A stretch of 14,628 nucleotides of DNA, from assembly GCA_023432805.1 (NCBI GenBank), contig JAEYUG010000097.1, forward strand, positions 1 through 14,628, in the 5' to 3' direction. The DNA comes from Bacteroidota bacterium (GTDB lineage: Bacteria > Bacteroidota > Ignavibacteria > SZUA-365). Each line of letters opens with the position of its first letter. Within the stretch, counting starts at the first letter, position 1. Positions 1 to 7,028 of the stretch are shown one piece after another. The position numbers and the translations under genes were made by a program. The notes under the pieces were generated by a model. That model did not search any database and had not been told where the DNA came from. It saw only the letters and a list, made by a program, of their open reading frames with translations.

Positions 1-28
1 CCGCAAGGCCGCCTGTGATGGGCAATCC

Positions 29-44
29 GCGCGCGCGAGCGCGC
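29..44 (-). terminator. GC-only hairpin downstream of the aldolase gene
   Basis: Six-base arms (GCGCGC on each side of a 4-nt loop) lie about 12 nt beyond the stop codon of the aldolase gene on the minus strand. There is no T-tract after the stem in the minus direction, so it is a poor intrinsic terminator. It may only be a processing or pausing hairpin, or a chance GC run. The 28 bases to its left contain nothing I can identify. Confidence 0.25.
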
Positions 45-55
45 AGTCCGCTACC

Positions 56-1111
<1,056 letters not shown>

Positions 1112-1148
1112 GGTATCGTCACCAATGAAATGGGAGGGATGGGTCCTA

Positions 1149-1179
1149 CGAACATACGAGTTTGGGGGATGGGGGGCAA
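1149..1179 (-). promoter_or_regulatory. Putative Bacteroidota-type promoter of the aldolase gene
   Basis: On the minus strand TTG (1177-1179) is followed by exactly 20 nt and then TATGTTCG (1149-1156). That is seven of eight matches to the TAnnTTTG -7 box known from Bacteroides sigma factors. The box lies 37 nt upstream of the ATG at 1111, giving a short leader. The same TTG/TTTG-N20-TAnnTTYG geometry recurs at 2477-2508 and 9351-9381, which strengthens each call. Confidence 0.5.
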
Positions 1180-1260
1180 CGCGGGCATCGGGGGTCCGTT
1201 TTCGGTGCCGCAACCGCCGGGGGAATCTTCGTCGCCGCACGATCGTTTTGAGAACGGACG

Positions 1261-1391
1261 GTGGACGTCCTCGTCCACCCGAAAGGTCGGTGGACGTCCT
1301 CGTCCACCCGAAAGGTCGGTGGACGTCCTCGTCCACCCCGCACCCCCTGAACATCCGTCAAGAGTGGACGTGGACGTCCACCCTCCTCTCA
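1261..1391. repeat. Mirrored 29-bp palindromic repeat cluster 1 (three forward units, one inverted)
   Basis: Three copies of GTGGACGTCCTCGTCCACC begin at 1261, 1290 and 1319. The period is exactly 29 nt, because each 19-mer is followed by a constant linker (CGAAAGGTCG). After a 26-nt centre (1338-1363) one inverted copy with a single mismatch lies at 1364-1382, ending in CTCCTCTCA. Each unit is itself a hairpin: GGTGGAC, six bases, GTCCACC. The cluster lies between the divergent aldolase and TIGR01777 genes and ends 16 nt before the latter's ATG. It does not code for protein: all frames give only low-complexity shadows such as VDVLVHP. Confidence 0.9.
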
Positions 1392-1407
1392 CTGAAACAA
1401 GACGCAC

Positions 1408-2319
1408 ATGCCCCGCATCGCAATCACCGGCGCAACCGGACTTCTCGGCACCCGCATCACCACCGCCCTCATCGCCCGTGGGGACGAGGTCGTCATTCTC
1501 TCCCGCAATCCCGATGCGGCCGCGCGCCGCTTCCCCGCCGCGGCGCGCGTCGTGCTCTGGGCGCCTGGTGTCACGGGCGCGTGGCGCGACGAGGTCGCTT
1601 CCTCCGACGCAGTCCTCCATCTCGCGGGGGAATCCATCGGAGGCAGACGCTGGTCCGACACCTTCAAACAGCAGGTGCTCGACAGTCGCTCCCGCGGCAC
1701 GCGGGAAATCGCGGAGGCCGCGGCCGCGGCGGGATCACGCGTGCGCAGCTTCGTGCAGAGCTCGGGCATCGGATTCTACGGCGACACCGGCGAGCGCGAG
1801 GTGGATGAATCCGCCGCTCCGGGTGCGGATTTTCTCTCGAAGGTCTGCGTGGCCTGGGAGGCGGGCGCCGATGTCGCCGCGGAAGCGGGCATCCGCACCG
1901 TGGCTCTGAGGCTCGGCGTGGTGCTCGCACGCGAGGGGGGCGCGCTCGCGCGCATGGTCACGCCGTTCCGCTTCGGGGTGGGCGGACCCATCGGCTCGGG
2001 ACGCCAGTTCTTTCCGTGGATCCACATCGACGATGCGGTCGGACTCTTTCTGCACGCGCTCGACACGCCCGGACTGCGCGGACCCGTCAACGCCGTCGCC
2101 CCAGAGCTCGTGCGAAGCCGAGAGTTTGCCCGGGCGATCGGAGCGGTGCTTGGGAGGCCGGCGTTCCTTGCCGTTCCAGCGTTCGTGCTGCGGCTCGTGG
2201 TGGGTGAGTTCGCCGAGGCACTCCTGACCGGCCAGCGGGCGCTTCCGCGCAGGGCTGGCGAGTCGGGATACAGGTTCACATACCCGGAGCTGCGCTCCGC
2301 GCTGGAGACTGTCCTCTAG
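1408..2319 (+). CDS. TIGR01777/YfcH-family NAD(P)-binding epimerase-like protein
   Basis: This is an extended short-chain dehydrogenase/epimerase-fold protein of 303 aa, the usual length for TIGR01777 (E. coli YfcH-like) proteins. The substrate of this family is not established. The N-terminal Rossmann motif is GATGLLG (8-14), followed by HLAGESIGGRRW (71-82) and SSGIGFYGD (118-126). Next come FLSKVCVAWE (142-151), the glycine-rich GVGGPIGSGRQ (190-200) and WIHIDD (204-209). The last 50 residues (VPAFVLRLVVGEFAEALLTG...) match the small C-terminal DUF1731 domain. The ATG at 1408 gives the canonical start (MPRIAITGATG); no strong Shine-Dalgarno precedes it. The gene is flanked on both sides by the mirrored 29-bp repeat clusters: cluster 1 ends just upstream of the ATG and cluster 2 begins within 10 nt of the stop. 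It appears monocistronic. Confidence 0.92.
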   Translation: MPRIAITGATGLLGTRITTALIARGDEVVILSRNPDAAARRFPAAARVVLWAPGVTGAWRDEVASSDAVLHLAGESIGGRRWSDTFKQQVLDSRSRGTREIAEAAAAAGSRVRSFVQSSGIGFYGDTGEREVDESAAPGADFLSKVCVAWEAGADVAAEAGIRTVALRLGVVLAREGGALARMVTPFRFGVGGPIGSGRQFFPWIHIDDAVGLFLHALDTPGLRGPVNAVAPELVRSREFARAIGAVLGRPAFLAVPAFVLRLVVGEFAEALLTGQRALPRRAGESGYRFTYPELRSALETVL

Positions 2320-2480
2320 ACAGGTCGGTGGACGTCTTCGTCCACCAAGCACCCAGTAAACACCCGTCAAGAGTGGACGAGGACGTCCACCCTCCTTTCG
2401 AGTGGACGAGGACGTCCACCCTCCTTTCGAGTGGACGAGGACGTCCACCCTCCTTTCACAAGGACGTCCACCCTCCTTTG
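2319..2480. repeat. Mirrored 29-bp palindromic repeat cluster 2 (one forward, three inverted, one truncated)
   Basis: One forward 19-mer with a single change (GTGGACGTCTTCGTCCACC) lies at 2328-2346, preceded by a degenerate linker ending GGTCG. A 26-nt centre follows (2347-2372) that matches 20 of 26 positions of the cluster 1 centre, including CCGTCAAGA. Three perfect inverted copies (GTGGACGAGGACGTCCACC) then begin at 2373, 2402 and 2431, again with a 29-nt period and the linker CTCCTTTCGA. A fourth unit lacking its first seven bases (AGGACGTCCACC) is at 2461-2472. The reverse complement of the inverted unit plus linker differs from the forward unit at only three linker positions, so this is one element in two orientations. 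Confidence 0.92.
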
Positions 2481-2508
2481 GAAATGCCTGCTGGCAGGGG
2501 TATTTTTC
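2477..2508 (+). promoter_or_regulatory. Putative Bacteroidota-type promoter of the six-gene operon
   Basis: TTTG (2477-2480) is followed by exactly 20 nt and then TATTTTTC (2501-2508), seven of eight matches to TAnnTTTG. The TTTG box is formed by the tail of the last, truncated repeat unit, where CTCCTTTCGA has become CTCCTTTGG. The predicted transcription start is roughly 75 nt before the first gene of the operon. No riboswitch structure was recognised in that leader, although the first gene is a sulfur amino acid enzyme. Confidence 0.5.
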
Positions 2509-2587
2509 GAGTTGCTTGTCCGGTTTTCCGAAATCGCTGACGGACAAGACGACCAGATCGAATCACGCACATCGAAGGCGCATGGCC

Positions 2588-3889
2588 ATGAGTGACGAAC
2601 TCTACAACGACGCATACTCGCGCGAAACACGGCTCATCTACGGACGCAGCCACACCGAGAAATGGGATTACAATCACCACGTCGTGCCGCCCCTGTCGTC
2701 ATCGACCACCTACCGGCTGGATTCCGCCGAGCGTGGGGCGCAGGGCTTCATCGAATTCGCACACACCACCGAGGAAACGCGCAAGAAGCAGCCGATCTGG
2801 ATCTACGACCGCCTCGGTGAACCGAACAAGGACATCCTCGAGGAGAATCTCGCCTTCGCCGAAAACGGCCAGTCCGCCGTGACCTTCTCGACCGGTATGG
2901 CGGCGATCAGCGGCGTGCTCGGCATCCTCGTGCGCTCCGGTGAGCAAATCATCGCCCACCGCACGATGTACGGCTGCACCTATTCGCTGTTCACAAACTG
3001 GTATCCCCGCTACAACATCGATGTCGTGCTGATGAATCTGCGCAACATCGACGCAGTCGAATCTGCCCTCACCGCGAAGACGCGCGTGATCTACTTCGAG
3101 ACGCCGATCAATCCCACGATGGGACTCATCGACATCGCGGCGCTCGCCGCCATGGTCGAGAAGCACAACCGCGTGCGCGAGCCGCATGAACAGATCCGCA
3201 TCGTTGTCGACAACACCTTCGCCACACCCTTCTGCCAGCGGCCCCTCGAACTCGGCGCCCACTTCGTCATCCACTCGCTGACCAAGGGCATTGGCGGCTT
3301 CGGAACCGACATGGGCGGCGCAGTGATCGGTGCGGAAGCCTATCGCGACATGCTGCTCATGTACCGCAAGGATTTCGGCGGCGTGCTCTCGACCAAGAGT
3401 GCATGGCCGATTCTCGTGTACGGACTCCCCACCCTTTCGCTGCGCGTGCGCCGCGAAATCGAGACGGCCATGGAGGTCGCGCAGTTTCTCGAGCAGCATC
3501 CGAAGGTGAAGGAAGTGGCCTACCCCGGCCTGCCGAGCTTCCCGCAGTACGACCTTGCGCGGAAGCAGATGCGCGACTTCGACGGCGACTTCGCTCCCGG
3601 CACGCTCATGTATTTCAGCCTCAAGAGCGGTTCGGCGCAGCAGAGCCGCGACCATGGCGAGAAGCTCATCAACTTCACCGCTGAACACGCGTACTGCGTG
3701 ACCCTTGCCGTGAGCCTCGGCCATACACGCACCCTGATCGAGCATCCCGGATCGATGACCCATTCCTCGATTCCCCCCGACGAACAGGTCAAGCGCGGAA
3801 TGGATCCGGGTGGCATCCGTCTCTCGATCGGACTCGAGCGCGCCTCCGACATCATCCAGGATCTCGACCGCGCCCTGGCGACGGTCTGA
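2588..3889 (+). CDS. Cys/Met metabolism PLP-dependent enzyme (cystathionine gamma-synthase/O-acetylhomoserine sulfhydrylase-like)
   Basis: This is a fold-type I PLP enzyme of the trans-sulfuration family, 433 aa. Its substrate is uncertain: O-acyl-homoserine sulfhydrylation, cystathionine synthesis or a gamma-lyase reaction are all possible. Family signatures include YDRLGEPN (73-80), FSTGMAAISG (100-109), FETPINP (170-176), VVDNTFATPF (206-215) and SLGHTRTLIEHPGSMTH. The C-terminal GGIRLSIGLERASDIIQDL is also typical. The PLP-binding lysine is K233 in IHSLTKGIGGFG. The usual family text there is SxTKYxxGHSD, so the missing tyrosine and the GFG in place of GHS mark a divergent branch. Start choice: GAAGG (2574-2578) lies 9 nt before the ATG at 2588 but only 3 nt before the ATG at 2582. 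The frame upstream of that only translates repeats. It is the first gene of the operon; pgeF follows after 35 nt. Confidence 0.88.
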   Translation: MSDELYNDAYSRETRLIYGRSHTEKWDYNHHVVPPLSSSTTYRLDSAERGAQGFIEFAHTTEETRKKQPIWIYDRLGEPNKDILEENLAFAENGQSAVTFSTGMAAISGVLGILVRSGEQIIAHRTMYGCTYSLFTNWYPRYNIDVVLMNLRNIDAVESALTAKTRVIYFETPINPTMGLIDIAALAAMVEKHNRVREPHEQIRIVVDNTFATPFCQRPLELGAHFVIHSLTKGIGGFGTDMGGAVIGAEAYRDMLLMYRKDFGGVLSTKSAWPILVYGLPTLSLRVRREIETAMEVAQFLEQHPKVKEVAYPGLPSFPQYDLARKQMRDFDGDFAPGTLMYFSLKSGSAQQSRDHGEKLINFTAEHAYCVTLAVSLGHTRTLIEHPGSMTHSSIPPDEQVKRGMDPGGIRLSIGLERASDIIQDLDRALATV

Positions 3890-3924
3890 TCTCCACACGA
3901 GCTCCACTCGCAGACAACGAGCCC

Positions 3925-4695
3925 ATGATGCACGATCCCTCGCCACCCCTTCCTCTCGTCCGCAGCCGCGTGCTCGCGCAGTTTCCCGACATCGTCGCCG
4001 CGATGAGCACGAGGCAGGGGGGCGAGCCCGGCGCCGTCTTCGGCTTCAACCTCGGCCTTGCCGTGGGTGACGACGACTCCCGTGTCGAACGCCATCTGCA
4101 GACCTTCCTCGCCCGCCTCGGCGTCATGCCCGACGAAGTCGCGTTCATGGAACAGGTGCACGGTGCAGACATCGTCGAAGTCAGCGAGGCCGGGATCATC
4201 GAAGGTGTCGATGCCCTCATCACCCGCACCCCGCATCTGGCCCTCGCCGTCCGCACCGCAGACTGCGTGCCCGTGCTGCTCTACGCTCCCGCCGAACGTG
4301 CGGTGGCCGCGGTGCATGCCGGCTGGCGGGGACTCTCCGAACGCATCATCGAGCGCACCGTGGCCGAACTGCACACAACCTGCGGTGCCCATGCCGACGA
4401 CATCATCGCCTTCTGCGGTCCCGCCGCCCGCGGCTGCTGCTACGAGGTCGCGGAGGATGTCGCAGCGCTGTTCCACCCCGATGCGGTGACGATGCGGGAG
4501 GGACGCCGACCGACCCTCGACCTCCATGTCGTCGCGGCGCGACAACTGGCGGAAGCCGGGCTCGCCGCCGGCAACATCGAGACGATGCATCGCTGCACCA
4601 TCTGCTCTCCCGCCCTCTTCCACAGCCACCGGCGCGACGGTGCGCGATCGGGACGCATGCTCGCGGTGATCGCACTCACCACCGACGAAGACTGA
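3925..4695 (+). CDS. pgeF: Peptidoglycan editing factor PgeF (YfiH/laccase-domain family)
   Basis: The family (Cu-oxidase_4/DUF152, YfiH) includes PgeF, which removes mis-incorporated amino acids from peptidoglycan precursors. Related proteins have been assigned purine nucleoside phosphorylase and adenosine deaminase activities. The 256-residue length is typical. Metal-site signatures are all visible: EQVHG with H79, RTADCVP with C114, and HAGWRG with H131. CGPAARGCCYEV (164-175) and the C-terminal HRCTICSPALFHSHRRDGARSGR also fit. ATG codons at 3925 and 3928 are adjacent and the sequence does not decide between them. The gene is the second of the operon, 35 nt after the PLP enzyme and 29 nt before the LipM-like gene. 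Function is from family knowledge; the motif match is seen directly. Confidence 0.92.
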   Translation: MMHDPSPPLPLVRSRVLAQFPDIVAAMSTRQGGEPGAVFGFNLGLAVGDDDSRVERHLQTFLARLGVMPDEVAFMEQVHGADIVEVSEAGIIEGVDALITRTPHLALAVRTADCVPVLLYAPAERAVAAVHAGWRGLSERIIERTVAELHTTCGAHADDIIAFCGPAARGCCYEVAEDVAALFHPDAVTMREGRRPTLDLHVVAARQLAEAGLAAGNIETMHRCTICSPALFHSHRRDGARSGRMLAVIALTTDED

Positions 4696-4724
4696 GCTCC
4701 GCACCTCCATCCCCTTCCCCTGCC

Positions 4725-5498
4725 ATGACCCTCGACTTCATCGACACCGGCGCACACACGGGCGCATTCAACATGGACTTCGACGTCGCGCGCGCCGCGG
4801 CCGTTGATGCCGGCACCGCCGCACCCATGCTGCGCGTCTACCGGTGGGATCCCTGGTGCATCAGTCTCGGTCGCCATCAGAGTGAAGACGATCTCGATCA
4901 TGCACGTCTGGCGGGCGACGGACTCGACTGGGTGCGGCGTCCCACCGGCGGCCGGGCGATCCTCCATGCCGAAGAACTGACCTACTCGGTGGTCATGCCG
5001 GGCGACGGACGCGGCGTGATGGAAGTCTACAAGTACATCAGCGAGGCGCTGGTGTGCGGACTGCAGAAGCTGGCCGACGCCATCGACATCGCAAAGGCAC
5101 AGCCCGATTTTCAGAAGCTCTACAAGGAACCCGGCAGCATCCCCTGCTTCTCGAGTTCGGCGCGCTATGAGATCGAGGTCGAAGGGCGCAAGCTCGTCGG
5201 CAGCGCGCAGCGTCGCATCGGGTCGGCCGTGCTGCAACACGGGTCCATCCTTATCGGGAACGCGCATCTGAGGCTTCCCGACTATCTGGCGGTGGACCCT
5301 GACGTGCGCACCGCGCTGCGGCATGACATGGATTCCCACACCACCACGTTGAACGAAGTCGGCGGTCGCAGCATTTCCTACGAGGAAGTACGCGAGGCGC
5401 TGCGCGCGGGATTCGCGGAGGCTTGGGGCGCGGACTTTACTGATGTTCCCGCAAATGCGTACATTCCCGAACGAAAGGAGGCGATGTCGACTCGATGA
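4725..5498 (+). CDS. Lipoate/octanoate transferase, LipM-like (BPL_LplA_LipB family)
   Basis: This is a cytoplasmic acyl transferase that would attach octanoate or lipoate to the lipoyl domains of 2-oxoacid dehydrogenases or GcvH. The 257-aa protein has the family block RRPTGGRAILH-EELTYSV (71-89). It also has a thiol motif characteristic of LipM: PCFSSSARYEIEVEGRKLVGSAQ (140-162), with candidate catalytic cysteine C141 and lysine K156. LQHGSI follows at 170-175. The Cys-containing motif and single-domain length favour octanoyltransferase LipM over an ATP-using LplA, but the exact activity (LipM, LipL-like or lipoate ligase) is inferred. There is no N-terminal targeting signal. Its 3' end contains the AAGGAGG (5475-5481) that serves panB, and its TGA overlaps the panB ATG in an ATGA, implying translational coupling. 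Confidence 0.85.
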   Translation: MTLDFIDTGAHTGAFNMDFDVARAAAVDAGTAAPMLRVYRWDPWCISLGRHQSEDDLDHARLAGDGLDWVRRPTGGRAILHAEELTYSVVMPGDGRGVMEVYKYISEALVCGLQKLADAIDIAKAQPDFQKLYKEPGSIPCFSSSARYEIEVEGRKLVGSAQRRIGSAVLQHGSILIGNAHLRLPDYLAVDPDVRTALRHDMDSHTTTLNEVGGRSISYEEVREALRAGFAEAWGADFTDVPANAYIPERKEAMSTR

Positions 5499-6316
5499 GC
5501 AGCGCCGCTCAGACCCCGATCAAGCGCGTGACTACGCGCGCCATACAAGAGATGAAAGACGCCGGACAGCGCATCGCCTGCCTGACCGCGTACGACTTTC
5601 TTCTCGCCCGGCTGCTCGACGACGCAGGTATCGACATTCTTCTCGTCGGAGATTCGGTGTCGAACGTCTTTCAGGGCAACAACACCACGCTGCCCGTGAC
5701 GCTCGACGAAATGATCTACCACACCAAGGCCGTCAGCAACATCGTGCGGCGGGCGATGGTGGTGACCGATCTGCCGTTCATGTCGTATCAGGTCACGGTC
5801 GAGGAGGCGTTCCGCAATGCGGGGCGCATCATGAAGGAGACCAAGGCCGGCGGTGTGAAGGTGGAGGGCGGCCGCCGCGTGGCAGCGGTGGTCGAAAAGA
5901 TCAGCGGCGAGGGAGTGCCCGTGATGGGGCACATCGGCCTGATGCCGCAGTCGATTCTCAAGTACGGCGGCTACCGACCGCGCGGCACATCGCGCGAGGA
6001 GGCCGACGAGATCATCGACGACGCAATCGCCCTTGAACAGGCGGGCGCATTCGCGATCGTGCTGGAGAAGATCCCGGCGACACTGGGACGCGAGATCACC
6101 GAACGCATCACGATTCCGACCATCGGCATCGGGGCGGGTCCGCACTGCAGCGGACAGATTCTCGTGACCCACGACATGCTCGGCCTGTTCGAAGAATTTC
6201 GTCCGCGTTTCGTGCGGCGATACCTGACGTTGAGCGATGACATGTCGCGAGCGTTTCGCGAGTACATCGCCGACGTGAAAAATGGCAGTTTCCCCAACGA
6301 ATCGGAGAGTTATTGA
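5495..6316 (+). CDS. panB: 3-methyl-2-oxobutanoate hydroxymethyltransferase (PanB)
   Basis: PanB transfers a hydroxymethyl group from 5,10-methylenetetrahydrofolate to 2-oxoisovalerate to make ketopantoate, the first committed step to pantothenate and CoA. The 273-residue product is of normal length. Diagnostic blocks are LTAYDF (30-35), LVGDSVSNVFQGNNTTLPVT (50-69), TDLPFMSY (91-98), GGVKVEGG (119-126), MGHIGLMPQS (144-153) and TIGIGAGPHCSGQILVTHDMLGL. By alignment with E. coli PanB, D53 and D92 are Mg ligands, K122 and E124 lie in the substrate site, and E191 is the catalytic base. The ATG at 5495 overlaps the preceding TGA by 4 nt, with AAGGAGG 13 nt upstream (somewhat long). Its own TGA overlaps the cupin ATG by one base (TGATG). 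No panC or panD gene is nearby. Confidence 0.95.
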   Translation: MSSAAQTPIKRVTTRAIQEMKDAGQRIACLTAYDFLLARLLDDAGIDILLVGDSVSNVFQGNNTTLPVTLDEMIYHTKAVSNIVRRAMVVTDLPFMSYQVTVEEAFRNAGRIMKETKAGGVKVEGGRRVAAVVEKISGEGVPVMGHIGLMPQSILKYGGYRPRGTSREEADEIIDDAIALEQAGAFAIVLEKIPATLGREITERITIPTIGIGAGPHCSGQILVTHDMLGLFEEFRPRFVRRYLTLSDDMSRAFREYIADVKNGSFPNESESY

Positions 6317-6606
6317 TGGACAGCGACGACGTCGCCCGAATCAAGGGAAGTCTCAAAGAGGAAGGCTACCACATCTACGTATACAGCTATCCCGGCGGGA
6401 TGTGCTTCCCCGTGCACACGCATGATCATGACACGATTCATGTCGTCCTGAGCGGGTCGCTCAAGGTGACGATGAACGGCAGCGATCACATTCTCGTGCC
6501 CGGCGAGCGCTTCCTCATTCCCGCGAAGACCGAACACTCGGCCGAGGTGCTGAGCGAATTGCCCGTCGTGTGCCTCGATGCCACACGACCCATGGGCACG
6601 ATCTGA
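6316..6606 (+). CDS. Small single-domain cupin protein
   Basis: This 96-aa protein forms one cupin beta-barrel. The first cupin motif is FPVHTHDHDTIHVVLSGSL (31-49), with candidate metal-binding histidines H34, H36 and H42. The second is VPGERFLIPAKTEHSAEV (61-78), with H74. No other domain is present, so function (small-molecule binding, isomerase/dioxygenase or sensing) cannot be assigned. The ATG at 6316 overlaps the panB stop as TGATG, and GGAG at 6304-6307 is well spaced. An in-frame TTG three bases earlier (6313) would overlap further and is less likely. Tight coupling to panB and to the DUF971 gene (2-nt gap) makes it a core operon member. Confidence 0.82.
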   Translation: MDSDDVARIKGSLKEEGYHIYVYSYPGGMCFPVHTHDHDTIHVVLSGSLKVTMNGSDHILVPGERFLIPAKTEHSAEVLSELPVVCLDATRPMGTI

Positions 6607-6608
6607 TC

Positions 6609-6926
6609 GTGGCCGCTCCCACTCCCGTCGGCATCACGCGCACGCCCGAACGAGAGTTGCGCATCGAATGGAACGACGGCCACGTCGTGCGCCTGTCGTT
6701 GCAGCTCTTGCGGGATGAATGTCCCTGTGCCGGCTGCAAGGGGGAAACTGGTCTGCTCGGCAAGCACTACGCACCGATGGACCTGCCGATCCTCAAGCCC
6801 GGCACATACGACCTTGCTGCCGTGACGGCCGTCGGAAACTACGCGATCGCGATCTCCTGGGGTGATGGCCATGACACCGGCATCTATTCGTGGGAGTATC
6901 TGCTGGCACTCGAGCAGCGCCTGTAA
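6609..6926 (+). CDS. DUF971 (gamma-butyrobetaine hydroxylase-like N-terminal domain) protein
   Basis: This is a stand-alone DUF971 protein of 105 aa. The family core is ELRIEWNDGHVVRLSLQLLRDECPCAGC, with C38, C40 and C43, followed by the typical C-terminal block ISWGDGHDTGIYSWEYLLAL (82-101). DUF971 occurs alone, at the N-terminus of gamma-butyrobetaine hydroxylase, and fused to Mrp/ApbC Fe-S carriers. The clustered cysteines would fit metal or Fe-S handling, but the activity is unknown. Start choice: the GTG at 6609 lies 2 nt after the cupin stop and gives the family-typical N-terminus. An ATG at 6570 in the same frame would overlap the cupin gene by 37 nt and add unrelated residues. This is the last gene of the operon; a good terminator lies 63 nt downstream. 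Confidence 0.85.
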   Translation: MAAPTPVGITRTPERELRIEWNDGHVVRLSLQLLRDECPCAGCKGETGLLGKHYAPMDLPILKPGTYDLAAVTAVGNYAIAISWGDGHDTGIYSWEYLLALEQRL

Positions 6927-6947
6927 ACCACCTCGTGCATGACGCGG

Positions 6948-6977
6948 CTCTCCCGCCGCACTCTCTCCCGCCGCACT
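6948..6977. repeat. 15-bp tandem direct duplication in operon 3' region
   Basis: Two exact adjacent copies of CTCTCCCGCCGCACT lie at 6948-6962 and 6963-6977, between the DUF971 stop codon and the operon terminator. It is probably a small slippage duplication; no function is suggested. Confidence 0.8.
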
Positions 6978-6988
6978 CCGTCCCCCAG

Positions 6989-7015
6989 CGCGCGCCCGAA
7001 CGGCGCGCGTTTGTT
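6989..7015 (+). terminator. Intrinsic terminator of the six-gene operon
   Basis: A perfect 8-bp stem CGCGCGCC/GGCGCGCG (6989-6996 and 7002-7009) with a 5-nt loop is followed directly by TTTGTT. It is 63 nt after the DUF971 stop. In the opposite direction no T-tract follows the stem, so it should act only on plus-strand transcripts. The convergent TPR gene ends 14 nt to its right. Confidence 0.75.
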
Positions 7016-7028
7016 ATACGGCAACCAC

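Noticed and set aside
1112..1354. N-terminal extension of the aldolase through the repeat cluster
   Set aside because: The extra residues are translations of the hairpin repeats and promoter. The protein aligns with E. coli FbaB only from the ATG at 1111.
2373..2480. Possible CRISPR array (19-bp repeats at 29-nt period)
   Set aside because: The sequence between repeats is a constant linker rather than unique spacers, only a few units exist, orientation flips around a centre, and no cas gene is nearby.
2402..2587. N-terminal extension of the PLP enzyme
   Set aside because: The in-frame sequence upstream of 2582 is repeat and promoter DNA; GAAGG supports the ATG at 2588.
2509..2587. SAM-type riboswitch upstream of the sulfur amino acid gene
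   Set aside because: The roughly 75-nt leader shows no recognisable SAM-I, SAM-II or SAM/SAH core and no terminator/antiterminator pair.
2699..3946. 415-codon open frame on the minus strand
   Set aside because: It is antisense to the PLP enzyme gene, whose motifs are unambiguous; the translation is a composition-driven shadow.
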